The notes below the pieces were generated by a model that made no database searches, had not been told where the DNA came from, and worked only from the letters and a program-made list of their open reading frames with translations. A DNA stretch of 64,000 bases from Denticeps clupeoides (Eukaryota; Chordata; Actinopteri; Clupeiformes; Denticipitidae): positions 9,340,373 through 9,404,372 of the forward strand of contig NC_041726.1 in NCBI RefSeq assembly GCF_900700375.1, in the 5' to 3' direction. The position numbers were made by a program, and so were the translations under genes. This document shows, piece after piece, positions 36,050 through 51,800 of the stretch (position 1 is its first letter; every line of letters starts with the position of its first letter).

Positions 36050-38833
36050 GATTAAATGTAGATCGCGTATCCATTTCTTGTTCATTTCTGTAGACCATCT
36101 GTCACCATGGCACAGTGTCATGGGTGAGTGTGGCAAGCCACCTTCACATGTGACAAGCCACCTTCAAACCTCTCCAGGCACGATGGACAAAGCGGAGAAA
36201 AGCATGTGGCCAGTGTTTTCTGGTCATGGGTTTGTGAGTCACTCTGGCTCCCGAGGGCCTACGCCCACTCTGGGGGAGTCCTGGTAGAAAACCCCCTCCT
36301 CTGCGCCACCAACAAGGCCAGTTCAGGTTGGGCCGCCATGACTCATATCTGAGCCAGCGACGCGCTTCCACTCGTGCAAAGCTGTCGCCGAGCAGCTTCT
36401 ATCAGCGGCGACGAAGATAGCCTATCTCCAAGGCAACGGCCGATAGTAACAAGAGGCTGGTGAGAACAGTGTTGGCGCCACGATCATGGTAGCAGATTGC
36501 CCGGCGTGCCTGCGAAGCGGAAGCTTGTCACCGTCGGAAGCGTTTCCTGCGCCGACCATCAACTCCGCTCTCCAGGCGCTAAAAATAGCCGCGGAAACCC
36601 TCCTGGCACGGCACTGGCGCTCAGGCTGGTTGTCCGCCGAATGAGAGACAGTCCAGATGCCGGCAGCGTGGCCGTCGTCTACATTACCTGCATATGTAAT
36701 ATCGGAATATTATCTACAGACCATTTCCTCCGGCGTCTTCATTGTCTTGGATCCTTTCTGCTTTTCCCCAGTCGCGTGATTGAGTTTTCTGATGAGTGAA
36801 GAATTCAAATTAACTGATGAATGGTATACCTGATTGATAGATTTTTGGAGTTCGTAGGAAGGAATCTGTGATCTGGATGCAATGGGACAGAATTGGACTC
36901 CAGGGTGATGTCTATTTAGTGCCCGGTCCATAATGATCTGGACATTTTATGCTAGCATCATGGAAACAGATGCGTTCAAGGTTTCTTTGCATGTCCGAAA
37001 AGGCCTTCAGTGTTCCAGCGGTTCCCATAATGCACCGTGAATCGTTGTTTTGTTCTCTGTCACCTACGCGCGCTGATAAGCGGTCGTCTGGGCGAACGAC
37101 TGACATTTGTTCATCCGTCACCCCGCTGTTGGCAAATATCACACCCAGTGCTCGTGCGTCGCCGTTTCCGTCCACGCCACGGCTGCATGAGCCGCATGCA
37201 AATGTGAAAGTGAAAGGCGTTCAGCTCAGGAAACGCCCCACGGTCAGATGACGGATGCATTCCTTTTTAAAGTGCAGCTGTTACATGAACACACACACAC
37301 GGGTGTGTGTGTGCGTGTTTAGATTTTTTTTTTCTTGAAGGCTGGCTTTGGACTCCTTAAGCAGGATTACATCAACATTCAGGGACTTTGTTTCATTTGG
37401 TCCTCGCCTGCCAAGCCACTCCCTCTAAATCCCAATTATACCCAACCCAGCTCATGGACTACACACTACATTTTTACATTTTTAAATATTATTTTCTTAA
37501 GCACCAGGGGTTTATATTGCACTCTTTAATGCGTTCGTTTTCACCTGTCCCGACCCTTCCGCCCATCTTTTTTACTGTAAACCCCAGGCTAACGTGGGCA
37601 GATAATGAGTTCTGCTGCTACAGATAAATCTTCAATGGCTGCATTGTGTAGTCAGATGTATAAACCCATGAGGGAAGAAGGATGGCCTGATGAGGACTGA
37701 TAACTGAGACAGGCGCAGGATCCAGCGCAGCGTTATGACACACTTACATAATGTAGAGGGTTAGTGGACCACATCTGCGCCTCATGCGCGGCAACTGGGC
37801 CCGAAGGGCCGTGATGTCACTCGCAAGAACCGCCTTATATAATTAGGCTGCCCTTGTCCTGCAGCCATGGGGCTCCAGGGGACGTCCAAAAAGCAGAGGT
37901 GGTCACCGTCATTCCTGGGATTCTTTTATTTTCTCCTTCGCCCCTTCATGGGTCGGAATGTTAACCAGGGGTCACACTGACGACCTCAGATGGTTGGTAG
38001 TTGTTGCTTTTGCAGTTAGTACACTTTAAATTGCAACAAATCAGCCCACAATTACCTTTTTATACTCATCACTGGAACAAATCCCACAGAGCTGCACAAA
38101 GTGACTTTTATCGCCCGGTGATATAATGACCCGGGCTAGGCGCTTGCGGCAGAGCTGGGGTTAATCTGGGAGCCACTGCAGGGATTAGGGCCAGATGCCC
38201 AGTATCTTTCCATTGAGAGAATAGCCTGGGAGCGGGAAAGGCGTGGTGGAGGGAGGGGGGGTTGTGGCAAGACCGGTTGTCTTTTAATTTCTCGGTGCCT
38301 ATTTGGGAGCATTTGTGTTTTACCATTTTGTAGCGTTCAGAATATTATTTCATTGGATTAAATCTTTAACTAATTCAATGTACAACCTTAAATTAAATTA
38401 TATTTGGCCAAGTAGTTGAAGAAGAATGTTGTTTTCCGGAATGGGAGATGCAATGGAATGCATGTTTGTGAAACGTGCTCCGCATGCAAAAAATGAAGTG
38501 TATGTATTCAGAGAACGCTGCATTTTACCAGGCAGCATTTAGAATGCAGAGTTTGGAGGAGAGAGAGAGAATTATTCTTGAATAACAGAATACAAAAAAA
38601 ATTATATAAACCCAATACTTGTGGAGACGCTGTCGGCAGTTATTCCCTTGTTGCATATTTTGACTGTGATTCTACTGTCACGCTCATTTGTCACGTCTGT
38701 GGCAATAACGTGTATTCAGCCGTGCCCAACTCTGATAAGGATATAAAGTTAAATGCACATTGTTTAAATATGTTTAAATACCGTCACGTCTATAATAACG
38801 GATATGTAGAATTGCAATAACAGTGTCAAGCAA
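36050..38833. other. Intergenic upstream of the kinase gene
   Basis: No supported gene. Several GC-richer patches (36100-36660, 37000-37260, 37700-37900) could hold regulatory DNA of the downstream kinase gene, but nothing specific is visible. A (CA)n/(TG)n palindromic patch lies at 37291-37317. Confidence 0.3.
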
Positions 38834-38964
38834 GTGAGAAGTGAAGCGACTGTCACTGTGAAAAACACGGCAGCACAGCACACGGTGACTCGACAAAACG
38901 TGTCCTCTGCTTTTAACCATCACCCTTGGTGCGCCCGGGGAGCAGCGTGTGGGGACGGTGCCCC
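38834..38964 (-). mobile_element. SINE-B fragment
   Basis: Tail and core (GACAAAACGTGTCCTCTGCT, GCGCCCGGGGAGCAGCGTGT) on the minus strand; the head is missing. It ends about 210 bp upstream of the kinase promoter. Confidence 0.75.
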
Positions 38965-39173
38965 GATAAATCAAATCACATCAAATGAAAAGAACAATTC
39001 GTGCATTGTGAAATATGGGATTGTACATGGGAAATGCGGGATTCGCTGAAACTGTAGGATTTACGCGTTCGTGCATAGAGAGGTGCCGGTTAAAGGACGC
39101 CCCGGCTTGCCACAGCCGACGACTGACGTTCCAGTTGCCTCCTATAGGCCGCGCGCGCGGCTGCGGAATCCCG

Positions 39174-39232
39174 TGACGTCACCGCCCGTCGCCCCGGTTA
39201 CGCGCCCCCCGAACCACGTGCTCCGTATAAAA
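39174..39232 (+). promoter_or_regulatory. Kinase core promoter: CRE, E-box, TATA box
   Basis: A full palindromic cAMP response element TGACGTCA is at 39174-39181, an E-box CACGTG at 39215-39220, and a TATA box TATAAAA at 39226-39232, 83 bp before the ATG. The surrounding 39120-39420 is CpG-rich. A TATA box with CRE suits a rapidly inducible gene, as SGK1 is known to be; its use here is inferred. Confidence 0.7.
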
Positions 39233-39314
39233 CGTCCGGCGGGCGCGGGCGGCGCGCTGCAGACCCGCGGCGAGGCTCCACGGCGCGGCGGACTTTACAT
39301 TCCCAGCTGCGGAC

Positions 39315-42776
<3,462 letters not shown>

Positions 42777-43244
42777 GGACCGCCGGCGTCCCGCCACCCT
42801 CCAGGACGAGGGAAGGTCCGCCCGCCGAGAGCCGGTCCGCTCCTCAGAAGACGCGTGCCAAGCCTGGTACCACGGAGACTGCAGTGCCTGACACTTTAAC
42901 CACGTCTCCACCGTCGTTTCGTCCGTCTCTCTTTCCTTCAATTTTTAGTCTCCGATGACCGATTCATGCGGCATCCAGCGTCATTTGCACAGTGAGGAAA
43001 CAAGGCGGCGGTGAGAGAAGTACTGTACGCTCGGTCCGCACACGCGTTTTCCGCTCTTTTATCGTGGGGGGGGGGGAAACGCCATTCCAGCTTCATCAAG
43101 TGCAATACACGTTCTCCCTTCTTCCAGGTTCCAACAGGCTCCTCTCCTCCAATATCTTCACCGAAGCCTGTTTTACCGAGACTCGCAGCATATATCCTGC
43201 ATGTAGGAGAAGTTGCTTTTAATTCTAGCGTTAGTGCTTAAGAA

Positions 43245-43250
43245 AATAAA
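43245..43250 (+). promoter_or_regulatory. Candidate poly(A) signal of the kinase gene
   Basis: AATAAA 469 nt after the stop codon. A second AATAAA at 43875-43880 would give a longer 3' UTR of about 1.1 kb. Both are plausible. Confidence 0.5.
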
Positions 43251-43880
43251 TATGTCTCTTTAACAATCCTATATATTTCCCAGCACTTTCAGACGTCTCT
43301 CGACCGAAACACAATACTGCTTTTTGAAGAAAGCAAGACTATTTTATTATGAACCAGAAGCATATTTACTTCCAAAGAAAATGCAGTTTCAGGCCAAACA
43401 TAATCCGTCGAGACTGCACAGGACCCAGTGGCACCTTGTGAAACACGTGAACGTCTTTTCGTCCGTCCGGCCGCCACGAAATTGAATCCCTGCACTGCAG
43501 GTGCATGCGGCTCTCGTCTTGTAACATGCATGGTCCAGGCTCGTCGTTAAAATCTGGAGAAGAAGCGATACTGATGTGCACTGTTTCAGTGTTCAGTCCA
43601 CATTGCGCAAGTTATATCGCCATTAGCCCAAGACTTGTATATCAAGAGAGCATGTACTTTTTGTTCTGTGGATTTGGACCAACATTCCCTGATGTTCCAC
43701 GAAAATAACACGTATGGCAATACAGTTCTGGTTTGCTGCTTTTTTTTTTTTTTTTTTTTTTTCTTCCATATTTGGAAGTGATTCTTAATTTGTTTTATAT
43801 ATATTTTCATGTATATTTATTTACATGTCATACACTGTAATCTAGCTGATATGGAACATGACATTTTGAAGTGAAATAAA

Positions 43881-44530
43881 TTTTATTGGAACGATCATGT
43901 TGTTGTTGTTATTATACAAGTCATTATTTATAATTTAATTATATTAGAACATAACATTAAGACTAGAAAATTAGATTAAACATATTTTATTATATAGGTA
44001 TTTGGAATGCATAAATAAATCAGTAATGATATGGCACTGCTGTTTTCCATATGTATTTCAAAAATTTATTTTATTTACCGGGCCATAATAATTTTTCGGG
44101 TAATAATTTTTCATCTTCGTACAGTAACTTGTAATAGTTCAAGAAGGGACAGTCTAAAAGTGTAAAACTCATTTATTGGCCAAGTATGTGAGTGAACACA
44201 TACAGGCAATTTGATTCCGGATCGATGGTGTCTCTCAAGCACAATAGTATAAAAGAACAACATTATATAAAGACATGATAAACACAATATAGAATATTGT
44301 AATGTACAATCTACAATATGAATACATAATAGGAAGGTCAGGTAAAGTAAATGTTGACAAATATATACTATTATAATTATTTGTATATGTATGGTATATG
44401 CATTTTATACATACACAAACACACATATACACATAAAGTGTATAAATAAACAATACAATACACAATATAACCTAATTCTTATCTACAGAAAATTTAAATA
44501 TTACATTGATATATACCATAATTGCAGATA
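43881..44530. other. AT-rich spacer
   Basis: Low-complexity AT-rich DNA downstream of the kinase gene. No gene or repeat family recognised. Confidence 0.4.
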
Positions 44531-44736
44531 AAGTGAAGTGATTGTGATACACTGCAGCACAGCACACGGTGACACAACAAAATGTGCCCTCTGCTTTTTA
44601 ATCACCCTTGGTGAGCAGTGGGCAGTCCAGGGAGGGGACGGTGCTTTGCTCAGAGGCACCTAGCCATTTCGAAATTTGAACTGGCAACCTTCTGATTATG
44701 GGGCCGCTTCCTTAACCGCTAGGCCACCACTGCCCA
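44531..44736 (-). mobile_element. SINE-B copy
   Basis: Tail (AAGTGAAGTGATTGTGATAC) to head (CGCTAGGCCACCACTGCCCA) on the minus strand; part of the core is deleted. Confidence 0.85.
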
Positions 44737-45689
44737 GTAAAGTTGTGATGCTGTAGGTGATATCTAGAGATGTTCTTGAAGAACTGGGTGTCGGTAAAAT
44801 AATGAGTGATCTTCTACAAGCAAAAGTCTACTGATGGAGAACAATACTGCATTGCAGCTCAGAGTCTTTACTCACATCATAACGTTGTTTCATGCAAATA
44901 AGGAAATTCTCAATAAACGATTTGGTAAATTGATCAATGTTTGTTATGGGGTGTTTTGCTACATTAACAAAATTGCTGGCAGCTTAGATGAACAAGGATT
45001 TTGTTTGCACTGGTTTGTTTTGGTGCAAAATACTGTATATTTTAAAAACCATAGTGCAAAATACTGCGTATTCTACGTCACAGAACTCTTTACCATGCAC
45101 GACTGTAAATGTATTTAGTTGATTCGCTACTTTTTTTACCGAAGTATTTTACACAACTCAGCATAAATATTCATTTGTAAGAACGGAGAGCGCCACCGTG
45201 CCGCTCAAATCGCGTGGGTTCAGGTGAGCACACGCGCATGCGCCTTATCGACCGACAGGACTTCCTGCCAAATAGTGTTGGGCACGGCGGTTCTTTTAGA
45301 TGTACTGAATCTTTAAGAATCAGTTCGCTAAAAATGTTTGTTCAAAAGATTCATTCCTCGAATCACCAAATGATTCAAGAGCCTGTGACTTCCTGAATTG
45401 AATGGTGTGGTTGTGTTCCTTCCACAAAGGCCTTTATAAAAACTAAACTCGTTTATAAATCGTTTATAAATGATGTTTTGAGTGTTCTGTCCTATGGTAT
45501 GCAATTTAACTTATCCATTACAAGGACTGTATAATTTATGCCAAGCACAGCTACTACTCCGGTTTAATCTGCTCTAATGAAGGTACTACAAAGTCACTAT
45601 TCTCTTGTATAAGAACATCATCCAACCCCTGGATTCTCTACTATCTTATCTGTAGTCAGCTGCATTTTGTAACTCATATTTCCTTTAAT

Positions 45690-46500
45690 TAAACAGTGAT
45701 AAAACTGAAATCCTAATTATTGGTACTAAATTCAACATGATCTAAAACTGACAGGGTGTCAATTGACATTGAAAACCGTTCCGTCTCCCCCTCTCAGCAG
45801 GTTAAGAGTCTGGGTGCCGTCCTCGACAGAACGCTTTCTTTTCTATCTCATATCAGAAACATAACCCGTTCTGCGTACCGTCATCCTCGCAGTATCAATC
45901 TCCTTCGTCTCTCCCTCACCCATCATTCTGCTGCCATAGTTCACAGTTATTTTTACGGTTTTAAGCTTCAACTGGTCCATGATTCAGCCACCTGCAACAT
46001 TACTAGAACTCCTTCTATCCATCATATAACTCCCGTTTTGGGACTACATTTACAGTATTTATCAGACGCCCTTATCCAGAGCGACTTACCGGGGGGGACA
46101 CTAAGTGTCTTGCTCAGGGACACAATGGTAGTAACTGGGGTTTGAACCTGGGTCTTCTGGTTCATCGGCAAGTGTGTTACCCACTAGGCTACTACCACCA
46201 CTACCACCACCAACTCCACTGGCTCCAGTTAAGTCTCGGGTAGACCTCCATATCTGTCTGACCTTCTTCAGGTTGCAACTTCCTCTCGTACGATCAGATC
46301 ATCCTCTTCCGTCAATTTAAAGGTCGGTTCTGCCCGTCTTACCACTAGGGGGAGCAGGGCTTTTAGCCGCTCGGCACCCAGGCTCTAGAACTCACCATCA
46401 CTCAAGCTCAGGAATATCATTTCACTCTCGCTCCTTTGAATCCTCACTCAAAACCCATCTCTTCAAGTGCACCTCCTCTCTCGGAAACATTTGCACCGTC
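45690..46500 (+). mobile_element. L2-clade LINE fragment, interrupted by SINE-A
   Basis: Translation near 45760-45960 gives reverse-transcriptase C-terminal sequence (QQVKSLGAVLDRTLSFLSHI, then SLTHHSAAIVHSYF). The match resumes after the SINE-A, near 46205. Both ends are truncated. Confidence 0.7.
46045..46200 (-). mobile_element. SINE-A copy inside the L2 fragment
   Basis: Tail TACATTTACAGTATTTATCA to head CTAGGCTACTACCACC on the minus strand; the middle is slightly deleted. Confidence 0.85.
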
Positions 46501-46674
46501 CAATTGATTTGTAGTATGTAGGACTTTTAATCTCGTTTTATTAGGCCTTGTAATCTTGTCTTTTCTTGTAGTAGTGCTGTGTGTTGAATTTTTGATAGTA
46601 CGGTGTCAATTAACGCACAGTGCACTTCAGCAGAATCCATGGCCACGACCCCATTTTTGTTCTCCTTGAACATA

Positions 46675-47093
46675 CAGTACAGGCCAAAAGTTTGGACACA
46701 CCTTCTCATCCAATGTGGAGTTATGGACTTCTCCTTATGCCTTCATAAGGCAATGGTGGCCTAGCGGTTAAGGAAGCGGCCCCGTAATCAGAAGGTTGCT
46801 GGTTCGAATCCCGATCCGCCAAGGTACCACTGAGGTGCCACTGAGCAAAGCACCGTCCCCACACACTGCTCCCCGGGCGCCGGTCATGGCTGCCCACTGC
46901 TCACTCAGGGTGATGGGTTAAATGCAGAGGACAAATTTCACTGTGTGCACTGTGTGCTGTGCTGCTGTGTATCACATGTGACAATCACTTCACTTTACTT
47001 TTTCACTTTACTTTCAGTGAGAATCTACCAATGTGAATGGTCATGAAAATAAAGAAAACACATTGAATGAGTCCAAACTTTTGGCCTGTACTG
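46675..47093. mobile_element. Tc1/mariner MITE carrying a SINE-B
   Basis: Terminal sequences match the element at 30594-31091 (CAGTACAGGCCAAAAGTTTG and its complement at the right end), bounded by TA at 46673-46674 and 47094-47095. Most of the interior is deleted and a SINE-B is inserted. Confidence 0.8.
46749..47017 (+). mobile_element. SINE-B copy inside the MITE
   Basis: Head GGCAATGGTGGCCTAGCGGT through core to tail CAATCACTTCACTTTACTTT. It splits the MITE sequence CCTTCAGTGAG. Confidence 0.88.
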
Positions 47094-47499
47094 TAAATAT
47101 TTCTTTATTTTTATTATCATTACTTTAACTATGCACAGTCAGAACAGAGTTGTTCAGGATACATTTCACTGCAAGTTGTACTGATATAACTATGCACGTG
47201 ACGAATAGAAATCTTGAATCTTGAACCCCTCTCTCCCTCCACTACTCCTGCCTTGTGCCTACAGCTGGCGAGACTCATTCTCGTCTCATTACTGCCAGTC
47301 GAACGTTGTAGGCTCGTTTATCTGGAAAAAAGAACAACGTTTCGCAACGGTGATTCGTTCATTCGGGCCTTACTTTGGTAAGTGATTCGGTTCGGTACGT
47401 TCCTCTAAAAGATTTGTTCTCCTGAACGAGTCGTGCGCGAACGGCACAACACTGCTGCCAAATAGTGCTCCCAGCATCACAACACAGAGCGGCTAACCA

Positions 47500-48130
47500 G
47501 GCTAAAACACAATGGCTCCGTCGCGGTAACGGGTTTAAACGCGGTTAAACGGCCATGGTAAGCCGGCCTTTCCTGTGTGCTCGTGTCGCCCGAAGTCTTG
47601 TTGTTGTTTCATTTCCTGTATCGAACGCGAGCGGGACCGAGGAAACGAGCCTCGGGCTGTTCGCCATTGTTGTGTGTGTGTGTGTGACGCGCCGGCTAGG
47701 CTAACAACGTAGCCGTTCACGGAGTCTCCAAAGGCGCTCTCGTTTCGGGACGGACTCCCCGAAACCGAACCGACCCGCCGCGCGTTCGTTTCATCCCGGC
47801 CTCCGGCTGCGGTCCGCGTCGGCCGGCTTGGTTGAACCGAACCGACGCTACCGTTAGCGCGCTAGCCGGCGTCCGACAGTCCGCGGGATTCCCTCCTCCT
47901 CCTCCTCCTGTTCGGCTTCACCTTCCCTCCTTTTATCGTGCGCGTTTAAACTCACGAACCCGAAACCGCCCTCGTGAACAGCCCCGCAGGTTCGGAGATC
48001 AGCCGATAGCGGGCCGAACCTCGAGACTCCCGCACGCCGCAGGCGAGAGAATAAGCGCCATCTCCGGCCCTGTCCACGCACCACCACGCGTGCAGGCGCA
48101 CTGAGAGCTTCCAGGTTCTGCCGAAGTCGT
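47500..48130 (+). promoter_or_regulatory. CpG-rich region, candidate eya3 promoter / non-coding exon 1
   Basis: GC- and CpG-rich DNA about 1 kb before the first coding exon of eya3. The coding exon is preceded by a good acceptor (CTGTGTGTGGCCCTGCAG, ending near 48826), which suggests an upstream non-coding exon here; a donor-like CATGGTAAGC lies at about 47553. Alternatively transcription starts near a TATA-like CATATAAC at about 48776. I cannot decide between them. Confidence 0.4.
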
Positions 48131-48134
48131 TTAC

Positions 48135-48313
48135 TGGCGGTCCAGGAAGCGGCTCCGTAATCACAAGGGTGCAGGTTCGAATCCCGACCCGCCAAGGTGC
48201 CACCGTCCCCACACACTGCTCACCAAGGGTGATGGTTAAAAGCGGCGGACACGTTTCGTTGTGTCACCGTGTGCTGTGCTGCAGGGTCTCACAATGACAA
48301 TCACTTCACTTTC
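48135..48313 (+). mobile_element. SINE-B copy, core shortened
   Basis: Head (TACTGGCGGTCCAGGAAGCG, box B GGTTCGAATCCCG) directly followed by the distal part and tail (CAATGACAATCACTTCACTT). It sits between the CpG-rich region and the first coding exon of eya3. Confidence 0.82.
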
Positions 48314-48889
48314 CCTTATCTGCAGAGAACTAAATAAGTTTTGTTTTGTTTTTAATATAAGATAATAAACCTGTTTTTTTTAAGTTATTATATATGAACG
48401 TTTTTCTATTTGACCTAGATTCCCGCTGCGCCGCCTCACCAGCCAGTTATATAAATGTTAGGCGGTTTGGGTGAAACGGCCGCGGTGGAAATCAGGTTAG
48501 ATCTTATCCTGCCTCCTTTGATGCGACAGCTTGCTCCCAACAACCCAACGCCGAGTCCACAATCCGCGAAGAATGCGCGCCGGATAGTTTTCCCCCAAAT
48601 GTAGGTTAGGTCACATGTAAGAGGACGCGGCCTTTAATCCCCCGCCGTACGGGGTCCGCGCCGCACGTGCCACACCTGCCGGACCGCCGTCACCTGCGCC
48701 TGCAGGGGTGCGGGGATTAGGGCGCGCGTTAGCCCCGCTTCCTGTCCGCGGTGATGTCATGTGCCGAACGCCGCGCATATAACGGGGGGCGCGCTCACGC
48801 CGTCTCGCTGTGTGTGGCCCTGCAGGGTCTTCAGAGGCGCAGGAGGTGAAGACGCCGCCTTTTCTTCCGGACGGGCCGCAGTCTCCGAC

Positions 48890-51800
48890 ATGGACGAGCC
48901 GCAGGAAGTGTCCGAGCTGCCGGTGAGTGTCCTGTACGCGCGTGTACCGCAGCATCGTAATGGCCGGTTTCGCATGTACGTTGGTACAAGCAGATCCTGG
49001 ATTTACGGTTATAAACTGGTAGAGCGAGCAAGTGACTGCTAGTTGATAGTTTATTCACGTGTAATTATTTCTGACACCCAGACGATGAACTTGAATTATG
49101 GAGTTTAAAAGCGGGTGGAGTCTGTAGACATGATTGACAGCTGTCACACAGCTTACTTCCCTGGATACGTCACTTGCAAGTAGCGTTGCGAGGTGTGCAG
49201 TTTCTTTATTCCAATGCACAGAAACGAACGCGCAACTACCAAAAATAAATGCGTATTAAGTATTTAATTTAATATTTTCAAAATTTCCAGTGAGATTGTG
49301 GGAGCATTTTTTTAAAACTCTACAGTGTGGAGAGATTTATACTTATTTGCCATTGAAAAGAACAGCAGCAGTTTGTCTTCTCTTCCATGTGGAGGTGAAT
49401 GAAGGAGAACGTTCTCTGGAGAGTTCTGTAGTAGTGCTGTGTGATTCATGACTCGCCTGAATTAATCATCTGAGGTCTCTATTGAACCGATTCCAAGTCC
49501 TAACTACACCATGTCTTAATTGTAAACTCAGTCACTTAAATTAGTCTTATAATCATTAAAACAACCATTACTGCCATAAAAGTAGCATAACTTACAGTTT
49601 CTTTACACCATCTGAAATGGCCGGAAACGGAAACGAATCGGAATAGTTCAGAGAACCGGGTCAGCCCTACTATCCCGAGTCACTGCATCCGGCGGTCCCC
49701 CTGGCTGGAAAAGTGACCGAATCGGAATCGCTCAGGGATCGGGGTCCTCTGGCCGGAAATACTGACTCGAATGACTCATGCGCCCGGACTAGTTTACTGA
49801 GTGACTTTATTTTTTTTTTAATAAGTCTTTCATTGTGACCATCCTCTGTATATTAATCCACCTGTCTGTCCTCTGTCCCCACAGGCCAAGAAGGCTCGGC
49901 ATGAGCCAGAAGTCCGTCAGAGCAAAGGACTGAGGTTAGTCCAAAATGAAATCTTATAATCACGTTCGCCCTATCACGTTCCGATTGGTTTCATTTTCGT
50001 TGTTTGTCAGAGATGCGGGCACCGCTGACTCCGCGGGGGGAAACCACCCCGCCGTCCTGGGCTCAGACGTCACCTCTTACCCCCCGTCTGCCCTCGCTCA
50101 CCTGGACGGGGGTAAGTACGATCGGTGCAGTAATTCAGATTCAAGAAACACATTTTCACTCCAGAAATTCGGTTTCAGGAGCCTCGGATGGATCGAGCCA
50201 AGAGAGCGGAACTGGAAGCAGCGCGGACCCCGAGTTCACATCGCAGCTGTACCAGGCGAACAAGTCAGTACCTGCCATTGACCTGCATCTCAGAGATTCG
50301 TTGTACGCTGCAAAGACAAATAAAGTTTAAGGTGGCAATGACTTTATCCTAGTGAAATGATCTGTCTGTACAGCAAGAACACCCTGATACTAAACTGGAT
50401 ACTAAACTATTAATAACTTTATTATTTCCAGATCTAAGATTTGAGATATGAGAAAATAGAGATCAATTTGAGGTTACGTCCTTTCATGGCTCTTTGCTTA
50501 AATCTGTTTCAAAAGTTCTATTTTCCTGCTCATTTTGCATTAGGTCACACAACGTTTTTAATAGCAATAGCAAGTTTGACTATTTTAGTCATTTTGTGTC
50601 CCTCTGGAACGTCAGTCATTTCCCATCTTGTGGCTTTTTACTATGTGACCGGTTGTCTCACATTTGACTCCTTTGTCGTTTTGTCTCCTCGCCTCTCAGC
50701 CCAGCAGTTACGGCTTACAGCAGCCAGGTGGCGTTCTCTCCACTCGGCCAGTCCAGCATCTACAACACCTTCCCCCAGGCCGGACAGAACTATGGCCTCC
50801 CGCCGTTTGGTTCGTCATTCCCTTTTGTCATCAGGGCGTGCTACTTAACCCCCACGATTCACCGGCCTTAAAACCCGTTTGCCTGTCTCTTGCAGTTCAG
50901 CCATATTTCCATCTTCCTCTCATTTTTTTTTTGTTTTATTTTTTATCCCATTTCATTCTTATTCTTCATGCTCTGTCCATCACTCCAGGTGCCATGTGGC
51001 CAGGCATTAAAACAGAGACAGGGCTGTCTGAGGCGCCCTCTGTTGGCCAGCCTGGGTTTCTCAGCTTCTCCGCTACATACACCTCCACCCCGCAGGGCCC
51101 GGCTCACTACTCTTACCCCAGCCAAGGCAAGCCTCGCAAAAAAGAACCAAAAAAGCGCTCCGCTACTCACTGCTGCACGTCCCGGCCGCCACCTTAACAC
51201 ACACCTCTTCTTAGGCCACACCTCTTCACAAGATTAAGTAATATCAATTCAAATTTGAGAAATTATGCAGCCCGCTTGTGACAAATGGACAACAAGAATG
51301 CAAGAAGACGTTTTCACTGTCAGTGACGTTGTCGGTTTTTCTGACTGCCAATCATTTTGTGTAAACCCGAATCGCCAATGAAAGTAGGATTTTGCCGAAA
51401 CCTGGCATGAACATTTACATTTTACATTTACATTTACAGCATTTACCAGACGCCCTTATCCAGAGCGACTTACAGTCAGTAGTTACAGGGACAGTCTCCC
51501 CATGGAGCAACTTAGGGTTAAGTGTCTTGCTCAGGGACACAATGGTAGTAAGTGGGATTCGAACCCGGGTCTTCTGGTTCATAGGCGAGTGTGTTACCCA
51601 CTAGGCTACTACCACCCTGAACGGCGTAGTCCCATCCATTCTCATTCAGATTCTCATCCTCATGCCCACTGAAGTCTTGATGCCGACGTTGTGAGGTTCT
51701 GTTATTATTTATCCGGTTTTAGGCTCGTGTTTCACCACGTCGAGCGTGTACGCTAATATCCCCGCTGCTAACGCCACCGCGGCCACAACCACGGCGGCCA

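Larger units (their letters stand above)
45273..47454. mobile_element. hAT-like non-autonomous element (2,182 bp) with nested insertions
   Basis: It is flanked by a perfect 8-bp duplication CTGCCAAA at 45265-45272 and 47455-47462. The left end TAGTGTTGGGCACGGCGGTT and the right end, reverse complement CAGTGTTGTGCCGTTCG, are imperfect inverted termini of the hAT type (C/TAGTGTTG, 8-bp target duplication). No hAT transposase motif is visible. Inside lie an L2 fragment, a SINE-A, a Tc1 MITE and a SINE-B. Confidence 0.65.

Noticed and set aside
35080-36112. Possible alternative 5' exons of the SGK gene (35157-35233 ending before GTAGGA; a 31-bp segment before GTGAGT near 36092)
   Set aside because: Splice-like borders exist, but no frame joins to the AFIKERKMGLNDF exon in a way I can support. 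SGK1 is known for alternative first exons, so only RNA data could decide.
47832-48216. Open frames on both strands upstream of eya3
   Set aside because: They come from CpG-rich promoter DNA and a SINE-B, and lack any family signature.
49430-49800. Possible second hAT-like element in the first eya3 intron
   Set aside because: The start GTAGTGCTGTG and the body (GAATCGGAATAGTTCAGAGA) are reminiscent of such elements, but I found no matching termini or 8-bp duplication.
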